DNA of 6,745 bases from Gemmatimonadaceae bacterium (GTDB lineage Bacteria > Gemmatimonadota > Gemmatimonadetes > Gemmatimonadales > Gemmatimonadaceae): NCBI GenBank assembly GCA_013361745.1, contig JABFXM010000283.1, forward strand, positions 1 to 6,745, given 5' to 3'. Of the stretch, positions 1-6,662 are shown piece by piece (within the stretch, counting starts at the first letter, position 1; the number at the start of each line of letters is the position of its first letter). Made by a program: the position numbers and the translations under genes. The notes under the pieces were generated by a model. The model searched no databases. It was not told where the DNA came from and worked only from the letters and a program-made list of their open reading frames with translations.

Positions 1-773
1 CGATGTTCATCACGCTGCGCAAGGGCGCGACGCTCGACGGCGCGAATCCGACGATGCTCTACGCGTACGGCGGCTTCGACATCAGCACCCTTCCGACCTT
101 CCGCGCCGACGTTCCCGCGTGGCTCGAGCTCGGCGGCATCTGGGTGACGGCGAACATCCGCGGCGGCGGCGAGTACGGCGAGGCCTGGCACGAGGCGGGA
201 ATGTTCGAGAAGAAGCAGAACGTCTTCGACGACTTCATCGCGGCGGCCGAATATCTCGTCCGCGAGAAGTACACCTCGCCGGCGAAGCTCGCGATCATGG
301 GCGGGTCGAACGGCGGACTGCTCGTCGGCGCGGCGATCACCCAGCGCCCGGACCTCTTCGGCGCCGCGCTGCCGGCGGTGGGCGTGATGGACATGCTGCG
401 CTATCATCGCTTCACCGGCGGCTCGTTCTGGACCGCCGAATACGGCTCGGCGGACGACTCGACGCAGTTCGGCTACATCCGCGCCTACTCGCCGCTGCAG
501 AACATCAAGCCCGGCACCTGCTACCCGGCGACGCTCGTCACCACCGCCGACCACGACGACCGCGTCGTGCCGAGTCACTCGTTCAAGTTCACCTCGGCGC
601 TCCAAGCGGCCCAGGCGTGCGACAAGCCGGTGCTGATCCGCGTCGAGACGCAGGGGAGCCACGGGTATCGCCCGACGGACAAGAGGATCGCGGAGCTCAC
701 CGACGAGTGGGCGTTCGCGGCGGCGAATCTCGGCGTGAGGCTCACGCCCGCGACGGCCCCGGCGACGCCCTGA
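1..773 (+). CDS. Prolyl oligopeptidase (S9A family serine peptidase), C-terminal part
   Basis: This is the alpha/beta-hydrolase catalytic domain of a prolyl endopeptidase, which cleaves short peptides after proline. The frame is open from the left edge, so the true start lies outside; the ATG at base 3 is internal (the family has a Pro-Met-Phe-Ile segment here). About 256 residues are visible of a protein usually near 700, so the N-terminal beta-propeller is missing. Counting from that internal Met, an ANIRGGGEYG block is at residues 50-59. The nucleophile is Ser102 in GGSNGG, the acid is the first Asp of the DDR in ADHDDRVVP (Asp185), and the base is His220 in GSHGYR. All three are present in family order and spacing, so the visible part looks active. 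Near the catalytic His the sequence reads GSHGYRP rather than the AGHGAGKP of animal enzymes. No signal peptide can be assessed. It stands alone, convergent with the glm operon. Confidence 0.95.
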   Translation, partial: MFITLRKGATLDGANPTMLYAYGGFDISTLPTFRADVPAWLELGGIWVTANIRGGGEYGEAWHEAGMFEKKQNVFDDFIAAAEYLVREKYTSPAKLAIMGGSNGGLLVGAAITQRPDLFGAALPAVGVMDMLRYHRFTGGSFWTAEYGSADDSTQFGYIRAYSPLQNIKPGTCYPATLVTTADHDDRVVPSHSFKFTSALQAAQACDKPVLIRVETQGSHGYRPTDKRIAELTDEWAFAAANLGVRLTPATAPATP

Positions 774-792
774 CCGCCCGCGGCCGGGTCAG
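770..792. terminator. Inverted repeat spanning both stop codons of convergent genes, possible bidirectional terminator
   Basis: CTGACC at 770-775 pairs perfectly with GGTCAG at 787-792, around an 11-base GC-rich loop. An alternative inner pairing joins CCCG 777-780 with CGGG 785-788. The TGA of the peptidase gene (771-773) is in the left arm and the TGA of the minus-strand gene (789-791, read as TCA) is in the right arm. There is no run of T on either side, so it does not look like a classical Rho-independent terminator. The position between converging genes, which are only 15 bases apart, is what suggests a termination role; the stem is short enough to be chance. Confidence 0.3.
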
Positions 793-1532
793 CGCTCGTC
801 GATGACGACGCGACCCGCCGCGAGGATCGACTCTTCCTGCACCGGTGTCCAGCGCGAGAGCTCGGCGTTCAGCAACGCCAGGCGCTCGCGCTGGATGCCG
901 ATCTTGCGCGTGAGCACGGCGACGCTGGCGCGCGCACGCGCCAGCTCGAGCGAGGACGACATCTCGCGCTTGCGCAGCGACTCGATCACCGCGAGCTGCC
1001 GCTGCGCCTCGTCGAGGTCCACGCCGAGCTGGTCGATCGCCTCATCGAGCGAGAGCTGACGCTCGCGGAGCGGCGCGTCGTCGTGGTTCGATTGCAGCCG
1101 CGACGACATCACCTGCACGTCGTACAGATGCACCGTCACGCCCGCCGCGGCGTTCTCCGCCGGCAGCTGGATCGTGACTTCCGGGAGACGCGCGCCTTCG
1201 ACCGCGCGTCGGGCCAGCTCGGTGCTCAGGCTGTCCGGGCTGCGCACGATCCGCAACTGCGCGGCGGGGACCGCGGAGACCGCGCGCGCACGCGCGCCGG
1301 CGGGAGCGCTCGGCGCACCATTGACGGTGATCTCGAAGGTTCGCGCCGCGACCGGCGCGCTCAACCCGTTCCCGAAATCGAAGGCGACCCGCGGCGCCGC
1401 CACCGCCGGCCGTGCCGCCTCGCGCAGCGCGACGGTATCGACCACGATCGTCGTGTCGGCCGCACGAATCACCGGCCGCGAGATCCCCGCGGTCGCGATC
1501 TGCATCGCCGCGAGCAGCAGCGACGTCGTCAT
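789..1532 (-). CDS. Putative Hcp-like (type VI tube fold) protein with C-terminal coiled coil
   Basis: A 247-residue protein. Residues 4-15 form a short hydrophobic stretch that could be a weak signal peptide (no basic residue before it, possible cleavage near ATA-G). Residues about 66-165 resemble the Hcp/type VI tube family: FEITVNG for the first strand, then LRIVRSPDSLSTEL with EGARLPEVTIQL (like the family's vDkaSp.L and Gkh..ev.l), then LYDVQVMSS and DDAPLRERQLSLDEAI (like L.dVlvSS and the D.p.E.vsL.f..I ending). The link between the first strand and LRIV is about 20 residues, shorter than in typical Hcp, so the domain is divergent or trimmed. Residues about 160-230 are charged and heptad-like, consistent with a helical coiled coil absent from normal Hcp of about 160 residues. 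Its ATG overlaps the glmS stop by four bases, has no clear ribosome binding site, and suggests coupled translation. The match is from memory of family patterns, so function is open; a general envelope-associated protein is the alternative. Confidence 0.6.
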   Translation of the reverse strand: MTTSLLLAAMQIATAGISRPVIRAADTTIVVDTVALREAARPAVAAPRVAFDFGNGLSAPVAARTFEITVNGAPSAPAGARARAVSAVPAAQLRIVRSPDSLSTELARRAVEGARLPEVTIQLPAENAAAGVTVHLYDVQVMSSRLQSNHDDAPLRERQLSLDEAIDQLGVDLDEAQRQLAVIESLRKREMSSSLELARARASVAVLTRKIGIQRERLALLNAELSRWTPVQEESILAAGRVVIDER

Positions 1533-3355
1533 TCGACGGTCACCGACTTGGCGAGATTCCGCGGCTGGTCGACGTTGAGGCCGCGCTTCGCCGCGATGTA
1601 GTACGCGAGCAGCTGCAGCGGGATCGCCGCGAGGATCGGATACAGCATGTCGAGTGTCTCGGGAATCCTGAACTCGTAGTCGGCCAGCTTCTTCAGCGTC
1701 GGCTCCTCGCGGCTCGTGAGCGCGATCACGCGACCGCCGCGCGCCTTCACCTCCTGCACGTTCGACACGACCTTGTCGAACACCGCGTCGTGCGGCGCGA
1801 TGAACACCACGGGCATGTTCGCGTCGATCAGCGCGATCGGGCCGTGCTTCATCTCGGCCGCGGGATAGCCCTCCGCGTGAATGTAGCTGATCTCCTTCAG
1901 CTTCAGCGCGCCCTCGAGCGCGACGGGGAAGTTGTACCCGCGGCCCAGGTAGAGAAAATTCGACGCGTCCTTGAACTGCTCCGCCAGCTCCTCGATCTCG
2001 CCGGCGCGATCGAGGATCTCGCGGATCTGCGCCGGGAGATGCTCCATCGCCTGCGCGATCTCGCGGCCGCGCGCCGCCGACATGTCCCGCCGACGCGCGA
2101 GCTTGAGCGTGAGGAGAAGGAGCGCGACGACCTGGCTCGTGAACGCCTTCGTGCTCGCGACGCCGATCTCCGGTCCGGCATGGAGGTAGATGCCGCCATC
2201 GTCCTCGCGCGCGATCGTCGAGCCGACGACGTTGACGAGACCGAGCGTCTTCGCGCCGCGGCGCTTCGCCTCGCGCATTGCGGCCAGCGTGTCCGCAGTC
2301 TCCCCGGACTGCGAGATCACGACGCAGAGCGTGCGTTGCGTGATGATCGGATTCCGGTAGCGGAACTCCGACGCGTACTCGACCTCCACCGGGATGCGCG
2401 CCAGGTCCTCGATGAGCAGCTCGCCGATCAGCGCCGAGTGCCAGCTCGTGCCGCACGCGGTGATCACGACGTTGTCGATGTTCTGCAGCTCCTCGCGCGA
2501 CAGGTTGATGCCGCCGAGTTTGCTGAACCCCTCCTCCGTCACGAGGCGGCCGCGCATCGTATTCTCGATCGTCGTCGGCTGCTCGAAGATCTCCTTGAGC
2601 ATGAAGTGGGCGAACCCACCCTTCTCGATCATGTCGAGATCCCAGTCGATCTTGCTGACCTTCTTCTCGCGCTGGACCGCCTGCAGGTCGAAGACCCGGT
2701 AGCTGTCGGCGGTGATCACGGCGAGCTCGCCATCGTCGAGGTAGACGACGTCGCGCGTGTACTTCAGGATCGCCGCGACGTCACTGGCGAGGAAGTTTTC
2801 TCCCTCGCCGAGGCCGAGCAGCAGAGGACTTCCCTTGCGCGCCGCGACGATCTTGACGGGATCCTGGCTGCTGACGACCGCGATCCCGTACGTCCCCTCC
2901 ACCAGGTGCAGGGAATCGGCGACGGCCTCCTCGAGGTTGCCGTCGAACGCCGCCTCGATCAGGTGCGCGAGCACCTCGGTGTCGGTCTCGGACACGAAGG
3001 TGTGGCCGTGCCCCTGGAGCATCGTGCGCAGCGCGCCGTAGTTCTCGATGATCCCGTTGTGCACGACCGCGATCGTCCCGGTGCAGTCATGGTGCGGGTG
3101 CGCGTTGCATTCGTTCGGCGCGCCGTGCGTCGCCCACCGCGTATGCGCGATCCCGGTCATTCCCTCCACCGGGTCGTCGCCGACGACGCTCTCCAGCGCG
3201 GCGATCTTGCCGACCGCCTTGCGCGTCTCGACGCCGTTCCCGTTCATCACCGCGACCCCGGCCGAGTCGTAGCCCCGGTACTCCAGTCGCTTCAATCCCT
3301 CGATGAGGACCGGCGTCGCGACGCGCGGCCCGACGTACCCGACGATCCCACACAT
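1529..3355 (-). CDS. glmS: Glutamine--fructose-6-phosphate aminotransferase (isomerizing)
   Basis: Makes glucosamine-6-phosphate from fructose-6-phosphate and glutamine in the cytoplasm, the committed step to UDP-GlcNAc. The protein has 608 residues, full length for the family (609 in E. coli). The N-terminal glutaminase domain (about 1-240) starts MCGIVGYVG, with Cys2 as the nucleophile exposed after Met removal; HTRWATHG (71-78), HNGIIENY (99-106) and SETDTE (122-127) are the glutamine-site motifs. Two SIS isomerase domains follow: CGTSWHSA (301-308), SQSGETADT (349-357), STKAFTSQ (401-408), EGALKLKE (481-488) and KHGP with His504. The C-terminal tail NLAKSVTVE carries the conserved Lys603. 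The start is fixed by Cys2 and by an AGAGG ribosome binding site nine bases upstream. It lies 26 bases after glmM and overlaps the next gene by four bases, so it is the middle gene of an operon. The leader is too short for a glmS ribozyme. Nothing looks damaged. Confidence 0.98.
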   Translation of the reverse strand: MCGIVGYVGPRVATPVLIEGLKRLEYRGYDSAGVAVMNGNGVETRKAVGKIAALESVVGDDPVEGMTGIAHTRWATHGAPNECNAHPHHDCTGTIAVVHNGIIENYGALRTMLQGHGHTFVSETDTEVLAHLIEAAFDGNLEEAVADSLHLVEGTYGIAVVSSQDPVKIVAARKGSPLLLGLGEGENFLASDVAAILKYTRDVVYLDDGELAVITADSYRVFDLQAVQREKKVSKIDWDLDMIEKGGFAHFMLKEIFEQPTTIENTMRGRLVTEEGFSKLGGINLSREELQNIDNVVITACGTSWHSALIGELLIEDLARIPVEVEYASEFRYRNPIITQRTLCVVISQSGETADTLAAMREAKRRGAKTLGLVNVVGSTIAREDDGGIYLHAGPEIGVASTKAFTSQVVALLLLTLKLARRRDMSAARGREIAQAMEHLPAQIREILDRAGEIEELAEQFKDASNFLYLGRGYNFPVALEGALKLKEISYIHAEGYPAAEMKHGPIALIDANMPVVFIAPHDAVFDKVVSNVQEVKARGGRVIALTSREEPTLKKLADYEFRIPETLDMLYPILAAIPLQLLAYYIAAKRGLNVDQPRNLAKSVTVE

Positions 3356-3364
3356 GGTCGTTCG

Positions 3365-3372
3365 CCTCTTCT
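3365..3372 (-). promoter_or_regulatory. Ribosome binding site of glmS
   Basis: On the minus strand these bases read AGAAGAGG, with AGAGG ending nine bases before the ATG at 3355. It lies in the 26-base gap after the glmM stop codon and supports the Met-Cys start that the glutaminase chemistry requires. Confidence 0.7.
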
Positions 3373-3381
3373 GATGTTCGC

Positions 3382-4749
3382 TCAGCGCCCGAGCGCGTCG
3401 AGCGGTACCCGCGAGCGGGCAACGAGGTCCTTCGCCTCGGCGGCGGTCGGTGCTTCCGCGATCACCCGCACGATCGGCTCCGTTCCCGAGGGACGCACGT
3501 GCACCCACCGGTCGTGCCAGGCCAGGCGCAGGCCGTCCTGGGTGTCCGCCTCGGCGCCCGGAAAGGCGGCGCGAAGCGCCTCGTACACCGTCGTGAGGCT
3601 CGCGTCCGGACGATCGAGCTTGTCCTTGACGATCACGTATCGCGGATGGTCGCTGACGATCGCCGACAGCGGCCGGCCCTCCTCCGCCATGAGCTGGAGG
3701 AGGATCGCGATGCCTAACGGCGCGTCGCGGCCGAGGTGCAGCTCCGGCAGGATCACCCCGCCGTTGCCCTCGCCCCCGACCGCCGCCTGCTCGCTGCGCA
3801 TCCGCGTCGCGACGTTCACCTCGCCGACCGCGGCGCGGATCACCGGCGCCCCCGCCGCGATCGCGACGTCGTCGACCACGCGGCTCGTCGACAGGTTGAT
3901 CACTACCGGACCTTTCCGGTAGCGCAGCACCAGCTTCGCCGCGAGCGCGAGGGTGTAGTCCTCGCCGATCGCCCGGCCGTCCTCCGACACCAGCGCCAGG
4001 CGGTCGACATCGGGATCCACCGCGAGCCCGACGTCCGCCTTCGTGTCGAGCACGAGCCGCTCGAGCTCGCGCAGGTTCTCGGCGATCGGCTCCGGCGGAC
4101 GCGGGAACCGTCCGTCCGCCTCGAGATTGATCGAGGTCGTTGTGCACCCGAGCCGCTCCAGCAGCTGTGGGACGATCACCGCCCCCGCGCCGCGGCAGCT
4201 GTCGAGCGCGATACGGAAGTTGCGCGCGCGGATGCGCTGCACGTCGATGAAGGGGAGCGCGAGCACCGCATCGACGTGCCGGTCGATCGCCCGCTCGTCC
4301 TCCTCGATCACCCCGAGATTGTTCCAGGTCGCGCGCGGAACGCCGTTCTCCATCATCGTCCGCATCGCCGTCCCTTCGATCGCGTCGAGAAAGAGTCCGC
4401 TCGGCCCGATCATCTTCAGCGCGTTCCACTCGATCGGGTTGTGGCTCGCGGAGATCATGATCCCCCCGGCCGCGTGATGGTGCTCCACGGCGAGCTGCGT
4501 CGTCGGCGTCGTCGCGAGGCCGAGGTCGACCACCGACGCGCCCACCGACTGCAGCGCCGAGACCACGACCCGGTGGAACATCGGTCCCGAGACGCGGCTG
4601 TCCCTCCCGACGACGACCGACTTCGAGCGGCCGGCCGCCAGCGCCCACGCGCCGAAGCCGGCCGCGAAGCGCGCGACGATCTCCGGCGTCAGCGCCTCGC
4701 CGACGCGGCCGCGCACCCCCGACACGCTCACCATCAACCCTTCGTACAT
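3382..4749 (-). CDS. glmM: Phosphoglucosamine mutase (alpha-D-phosphohexomutase family)
   Basis: Converts glucosamine-6-phosphate to glucosamine-1-phosphate, the step after GlmS. From the chosen start the protein has 455 residues, close to the usual 445-450. The family landmarks are in order: SGVRGRVG near the N-terminus (10-17), the phosphoserine loop ISASHNP with Ser102, the magnesium loop DPDVDR (245-250), the sugar-binding loop GEGNGG (327-332), and the phosphate-binding RPSGTEP (419-425). The start at 4749 is preferred because GGAGGG lies just upstream on the minus strand; an internal Met at 4734 would give 450 residues, and an upstream ATG at 4878 would add 43 residues lacking family character. 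The sugar loop is GEGNGG rather than the GEQSGH typical of E. coli GlmM, a pattern closer to archaeal-type GlmM and phosphomannomutases. The adjacent glmS makes phosphoglucosamine mutase the best call; activity on mannose or glucose phosphates is possible. Confidence 0.9.
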   Translation of the reverse strand: MYEGLMVSVSGVRGRVGEALTPEIVARFAAGFGAWALAAGRSKSVVVGRDSRVSGPMFHRVVVSALQSVGASVVDLGLATTPTTQLAVEHHHAAGGIMISASHNPIEWNALKMIGPSGLFLDAIEGTAMRTMMENGVPRATWNNLGVIEEDERAIDRHVDAVLALPFIDVQRIRARNFRIALDSCRGAGAVIVPQLLERLGCTTTSINLEADGRFPRPPEPIAENLRELERLVLDTKADVGLAVDPDVDRLALVSEDGRAIGEDYTLALAAKLVLRYRKGPVVINLSTSRVVDDVAIAAGAPVIRAAVGEVNVATRMRSEQAAVGGEGNGGVILPELHLGRDAPLGIAILLQLMAEEGRPLSAIVSDHPRYVIVKDKLDRPDASLTTVYEALRAAFPGAEADTQDGLRLAWHDRWVHVRPSGTEPIVRVIAEAPTAAEAKDLVARSRVPLDALGR

Positions 4750-4902
4750 TCGCCCTCCGGCGCAGTTCGGTAGACCGTTGAAAGATCGCCTCGCGGGCCG
4801 CGCGAAGGCACCCCTGTCGGCGACACCGGGCTGTTTTACCTCCGGGCCCGGGACGGCGTCCTTGAGTGGCAGCTCCATTCAGGTCCGAAGCCTCCGATCC
4901 CG
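4750..4902. promoter_or_regulatory. Divergent intergenic region expected to hold promoters for the glm operon and the chemoreceptor
   Basis: The 153 bases separate two genes transcribed away from each other, so promoters for both directions should be here. I find no convincing -35/-10 pair on either strand. A TTGAAA at 4778-4783 on the plus strand resembles a -35 box but has no matching -10 at the right distance. Small symmetric elements are TGTCG-G-CGACA at 4815-4825 and the GC palindrome CCGGGCCCGG at 4842-4851; either could be an operator or chance in GC-rich DNA. The only A/T-rich spot is TTTTA around 4834-4838. No ribozyme or riboswitch was recognised. Confidence 0.4.
4753..4758 (-). promoter_or_regulatory. 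Ribosome binding site of glmM
   Basis: The minus strand reads GGAGGG here, with its GGAGG core ending four bases before the ATG at 4749. The match to the anti-Shine-Dalgarno sequence is strong though the spacing is on the short side. It is the main reason to prefer this start over the in-frame ATGs at 4878 and 4734. Confidence 0.65.
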
Positions 4903-6639
4903 TTGCCGCCCGCCTTCCGCGCCACCGCCTGGTCGTTCCGCTCCAAGCTCGCGCTTCTCAGCGTCGGCGCGGTGCTGGTGACCCTGATCCTCGTCCTCGT
5001 CCCGATCTACCGCTCCTCGGAGCAGGAGCTCGCGGACGCGCACGGCCGGCGACTGCTCGCGATCGCGCGCACGACGGCGGAGATGCTCCCCGCGGATACG
5101 CTCGACGAGATCGCGGCACCCGGTCGCACCTACGGCCCCGCCTTCGCCTTCGGACGCTCGCTCCTCAAGCGTCTCTGGGGCGCAAACGGCGGCGACGTCA
5201 GCCAGCTCGCCAACGGGATCGCGGTGCTGCGGCGCGAGGGCACGCGGTATCGCTATCTCGTGCATTCCTCCTGGAGCGCCGGACAGCCGCAGTACAATCG
5301 CCGCTGGGAGGCGCCCGCGGAGATCGCCGACTCCATCTCCCACGCGCGCGCCGCCTGGGCCGCGGTCAACGACGCCGAGATGGGCGAGATGATCGTCGCG
5401 GTCGCGCCGGTGATGCGCCCGGGCGGCACCGCGGCGGGCTACGTCGTCACGATGATGCGCACCGACGACTTCATCGAGGATCTTCGCGGTCGCCTCGTGA
5501 AGTTCGCGGTCTACCCCATCCTCGCGATGCTGCTCGTCCTCGTCGGCGCGAACGTCGTCGCGTCGCGGCTCACGCGCGGGGTCGAGCTCGTCGCCGCGCA
5601 CGCGGAGGGCGTCGCGAAGGGGAAGCTCGCCAACGACCTCGCCTTCCGCGGCAACGACGAGATCGGATCGCTCGCGGAATCGTTCCGCCGAATGACGCGA
5701 AGCCTCGCCGATCTCGTTCGCGATCTCGAGGTGGGCGCGACCGAAGTCGCCGCCACCGCCGAGGAGCTGGCGTCGGGAGCGCAGGAGGTGAGCGCGTCGA
5801 CGCAGGAGGTCGCGGCCGCCGCCCACTCCATCGCCGACTCGGCCGCCGTGCAGACGGAAGGAATCGGAAAGATCGTCGGGGTCTCGAGCCGCGTCGTCGA
5901 GCGCGCGATGCGCACCGTCGAGTACGCGCGCAGCGCCCAGGGTGCCGCCGACACGATGACGCTCTCCGCGCAGCGCGGCGTCGCCTCGGCGCAGCAGGCC
6001 CTCGAGAGCATGGGCGCGATCACCAACGTCACCAACGAGACCGTTCCCGCCGTCGAGGAGCTCGGCGAGAAGTCGCAGCGCATCGGCAAGGTCGCCGATA
6101 CCATCGCGTCGATCGCGCGGCAGACCAATCTCCTCGCCCTCAACGCGGCGATCGAAGCGGCGCGCGCGGGCGAGCACGGCAAGGGCTTCGCCGTCGTCGC
6201 CGACGAAGTCCGCAAGCTCGCCGGAGAGACCGCTCGCGCGCTCGACACGATCCGCAAGCTCGCGGGCGAGATGCGGACCGCCTCGCTCCGCACCGGAGAG
6301 CGCATCACCCAGGTGAGTCAGCGTGTCACGAATGGCGCCGACGTCATCCGCGCCTCGGCGATGGCCCTGACGCAGATCGGCCGCGAGATCGACGAGAGCC
6401 GCCGCGCGGTCGCGCAGATCGTCGACGCGGCGGAGTCGCAGCGGTCGGAAGCCGAGGGACTGGCACGGGCGATCGAGTCGATCGCGACGGTCGCCGAGAG
6501 CAACGCCTCCACCTCGCAGCAGGTGAGCGCCGTCGTGCAGCAGCAGACCGCGTCGATGACCCACGTCACCGAGTCGAGCCAGCACCTCGCCGACATCGCT
6601 TCCCGCCTCAAGGCGGCGATGACGCGCTTCTCGATCTAG
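4903..6639 (+). CDS. Methyl-accepting chemotaxis protein (transmembrane chemoreceptor)
   Basis: A 578-residue inner-membrane receptor that would signal through CheW and CheA to steer motility or a chemosensory pathway. In order: short basic N-terminus; transmembrane helix at about 17-35; extracytoplasmic sensor at about 36-199; second transmembrane helix at about 201-221; HAMP linker at about 220-272 with the [10 protein letters not shown] signature (252-261); and a long coiled-coil signalling domain from about 273 to the end. The hairpin tip (401-440) carries the hallmark [18 protein letters not shown] and [13 protein letters not shown] motifs. Glu/Gln pairs such as TAEELAS (286-292) and SQQVS (538-542) are candidate methylation sites. 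The sensor ends in [18 protein letters not shown], resembling the last strands of CACHE domains, so a small-molecule ligand is plausible but unknown. There is no C-terminal NWETF-type CheR tether. The start is TTG with a poor ribosome binding site; no ATG, GTG or TTG occurs upstream in frame before the TAG at 4771. Confidence 0.95.
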   Translation: MPPAFRATAWSFRSKLALLSVGAVLVTLILVLVPIYRSSEQELADAHGRRLLAIARTTAEMLPADTLDEIAAPGRTYGPAFAFGRSLLKRLWGANGGDVSQLANGIAVLRREGTRYRYLVHSSWSAGQPQYNRRWEAPAEIADSISHARAAWAAVNDAEMGEMIVAVAPVMRPGGTAAGYVVTMMRTDDFIEDLRGRLVKFAVYPILAMLLVLVGANVVASRLTRGVELVAAHAEGVAKGKLANDLAFRGNDEIGSLAESFRRMTRSLADLVRDLEVGATEVAATAEELASGAQEVSASTQEVAAAAHSIADSAAVQTEGIGKIVGVSSRVVERAMRTVEYARSAQGAADTMTLSAQRGVASAQQALESMGAITNVTNETVPAVEELGEKSQRIGKVADTIASIARQTNLLALNAAIEAARAGEHGKGFAVVADEVRKLAGETARALDTIRKLAGEMRTASLRTGERITQVSQRVTNGADVIRASAMALTQIGREIDESRRAVAQIVDAAESQRSEAEGLARAIESIATVAESNASTSQQVSAVVQQQTASMTHVTESSQHLADIASRLKAAMTRFSI

Positions 6640-6643
6640 CTTT

Positions 6644-6662
6644 GGGGGGTGACCGACCCCCT
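6644..6662. repeat. Short inverted repeat at the start of the last gene
   Basis: GGGGGT at 6645-6650 pairs perfectly with ACCCCC at 6656-6661 around a five-base loop, and G6644 with T6662 could add a wobble pair. It begins five bases after the chemoreceptor stop codon and contains the proposed GTG start. No T-run follows, so it is not a classical terminator. In RNA it could shield the start codon or weakly stop transcription. Confidence 0.4.

Noticed and set aside
119..805. 228-codon plus-strand frame overlapping the peptidase gene
   Set aside because: It is an Arg-rich out-of-frame shadow; the peptidase frame carries the full catalytic triad.
1533..2456. N-terminal extension of the Hcp-like gene's frame, upstream through glmS
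   Set aside because: The extension is an Arg/Gly-rich shadow of glmS; the ATG overlapping the glmS stop gives a normal protein beginning with a hydrophobic stretch.
3356..3381. Possible glmS ribozyme or riboswitch upstream of glmS
   Set aside because: The gap to glmM is only 26 bases, far too short for the ribozyme, and holds just a ribosome binding site.
1412..3922. 836-codon open frame on the plus strand, antisense to glmS and glmM
   Set aside because: It is extremely rich in Arg, Asp, Leu and His, has no recognisable domain, and spans two genes with complete catalytic motifs on the other strand. High GC with few stop codons explains it.
3356..4648. N-terminal extension of the glmS frame, reaching into glmM
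   Set aside because: The frame is open only by composition; GlmS must begin at Met-Cys for its glutaminase nucleophile, and a ribosome binding site precedes that start.
5770..5820. Near-direct repeat containing GCAGGAGGT twice within the chemoreceptor gene
   Set aside because: It encodes successive similar heptads (QEVSAS, QEVAAA) of the coiled coil and needs no separate explanation.
4879..6585. 568-codon open frame antisense to the chemoreceptor
   Set aside because: It is a repetitive Arg/Asp/Gly/His-rich mirror of the coiled-coil coding sequence; the plus strand carries unmistakable receptor motifs.
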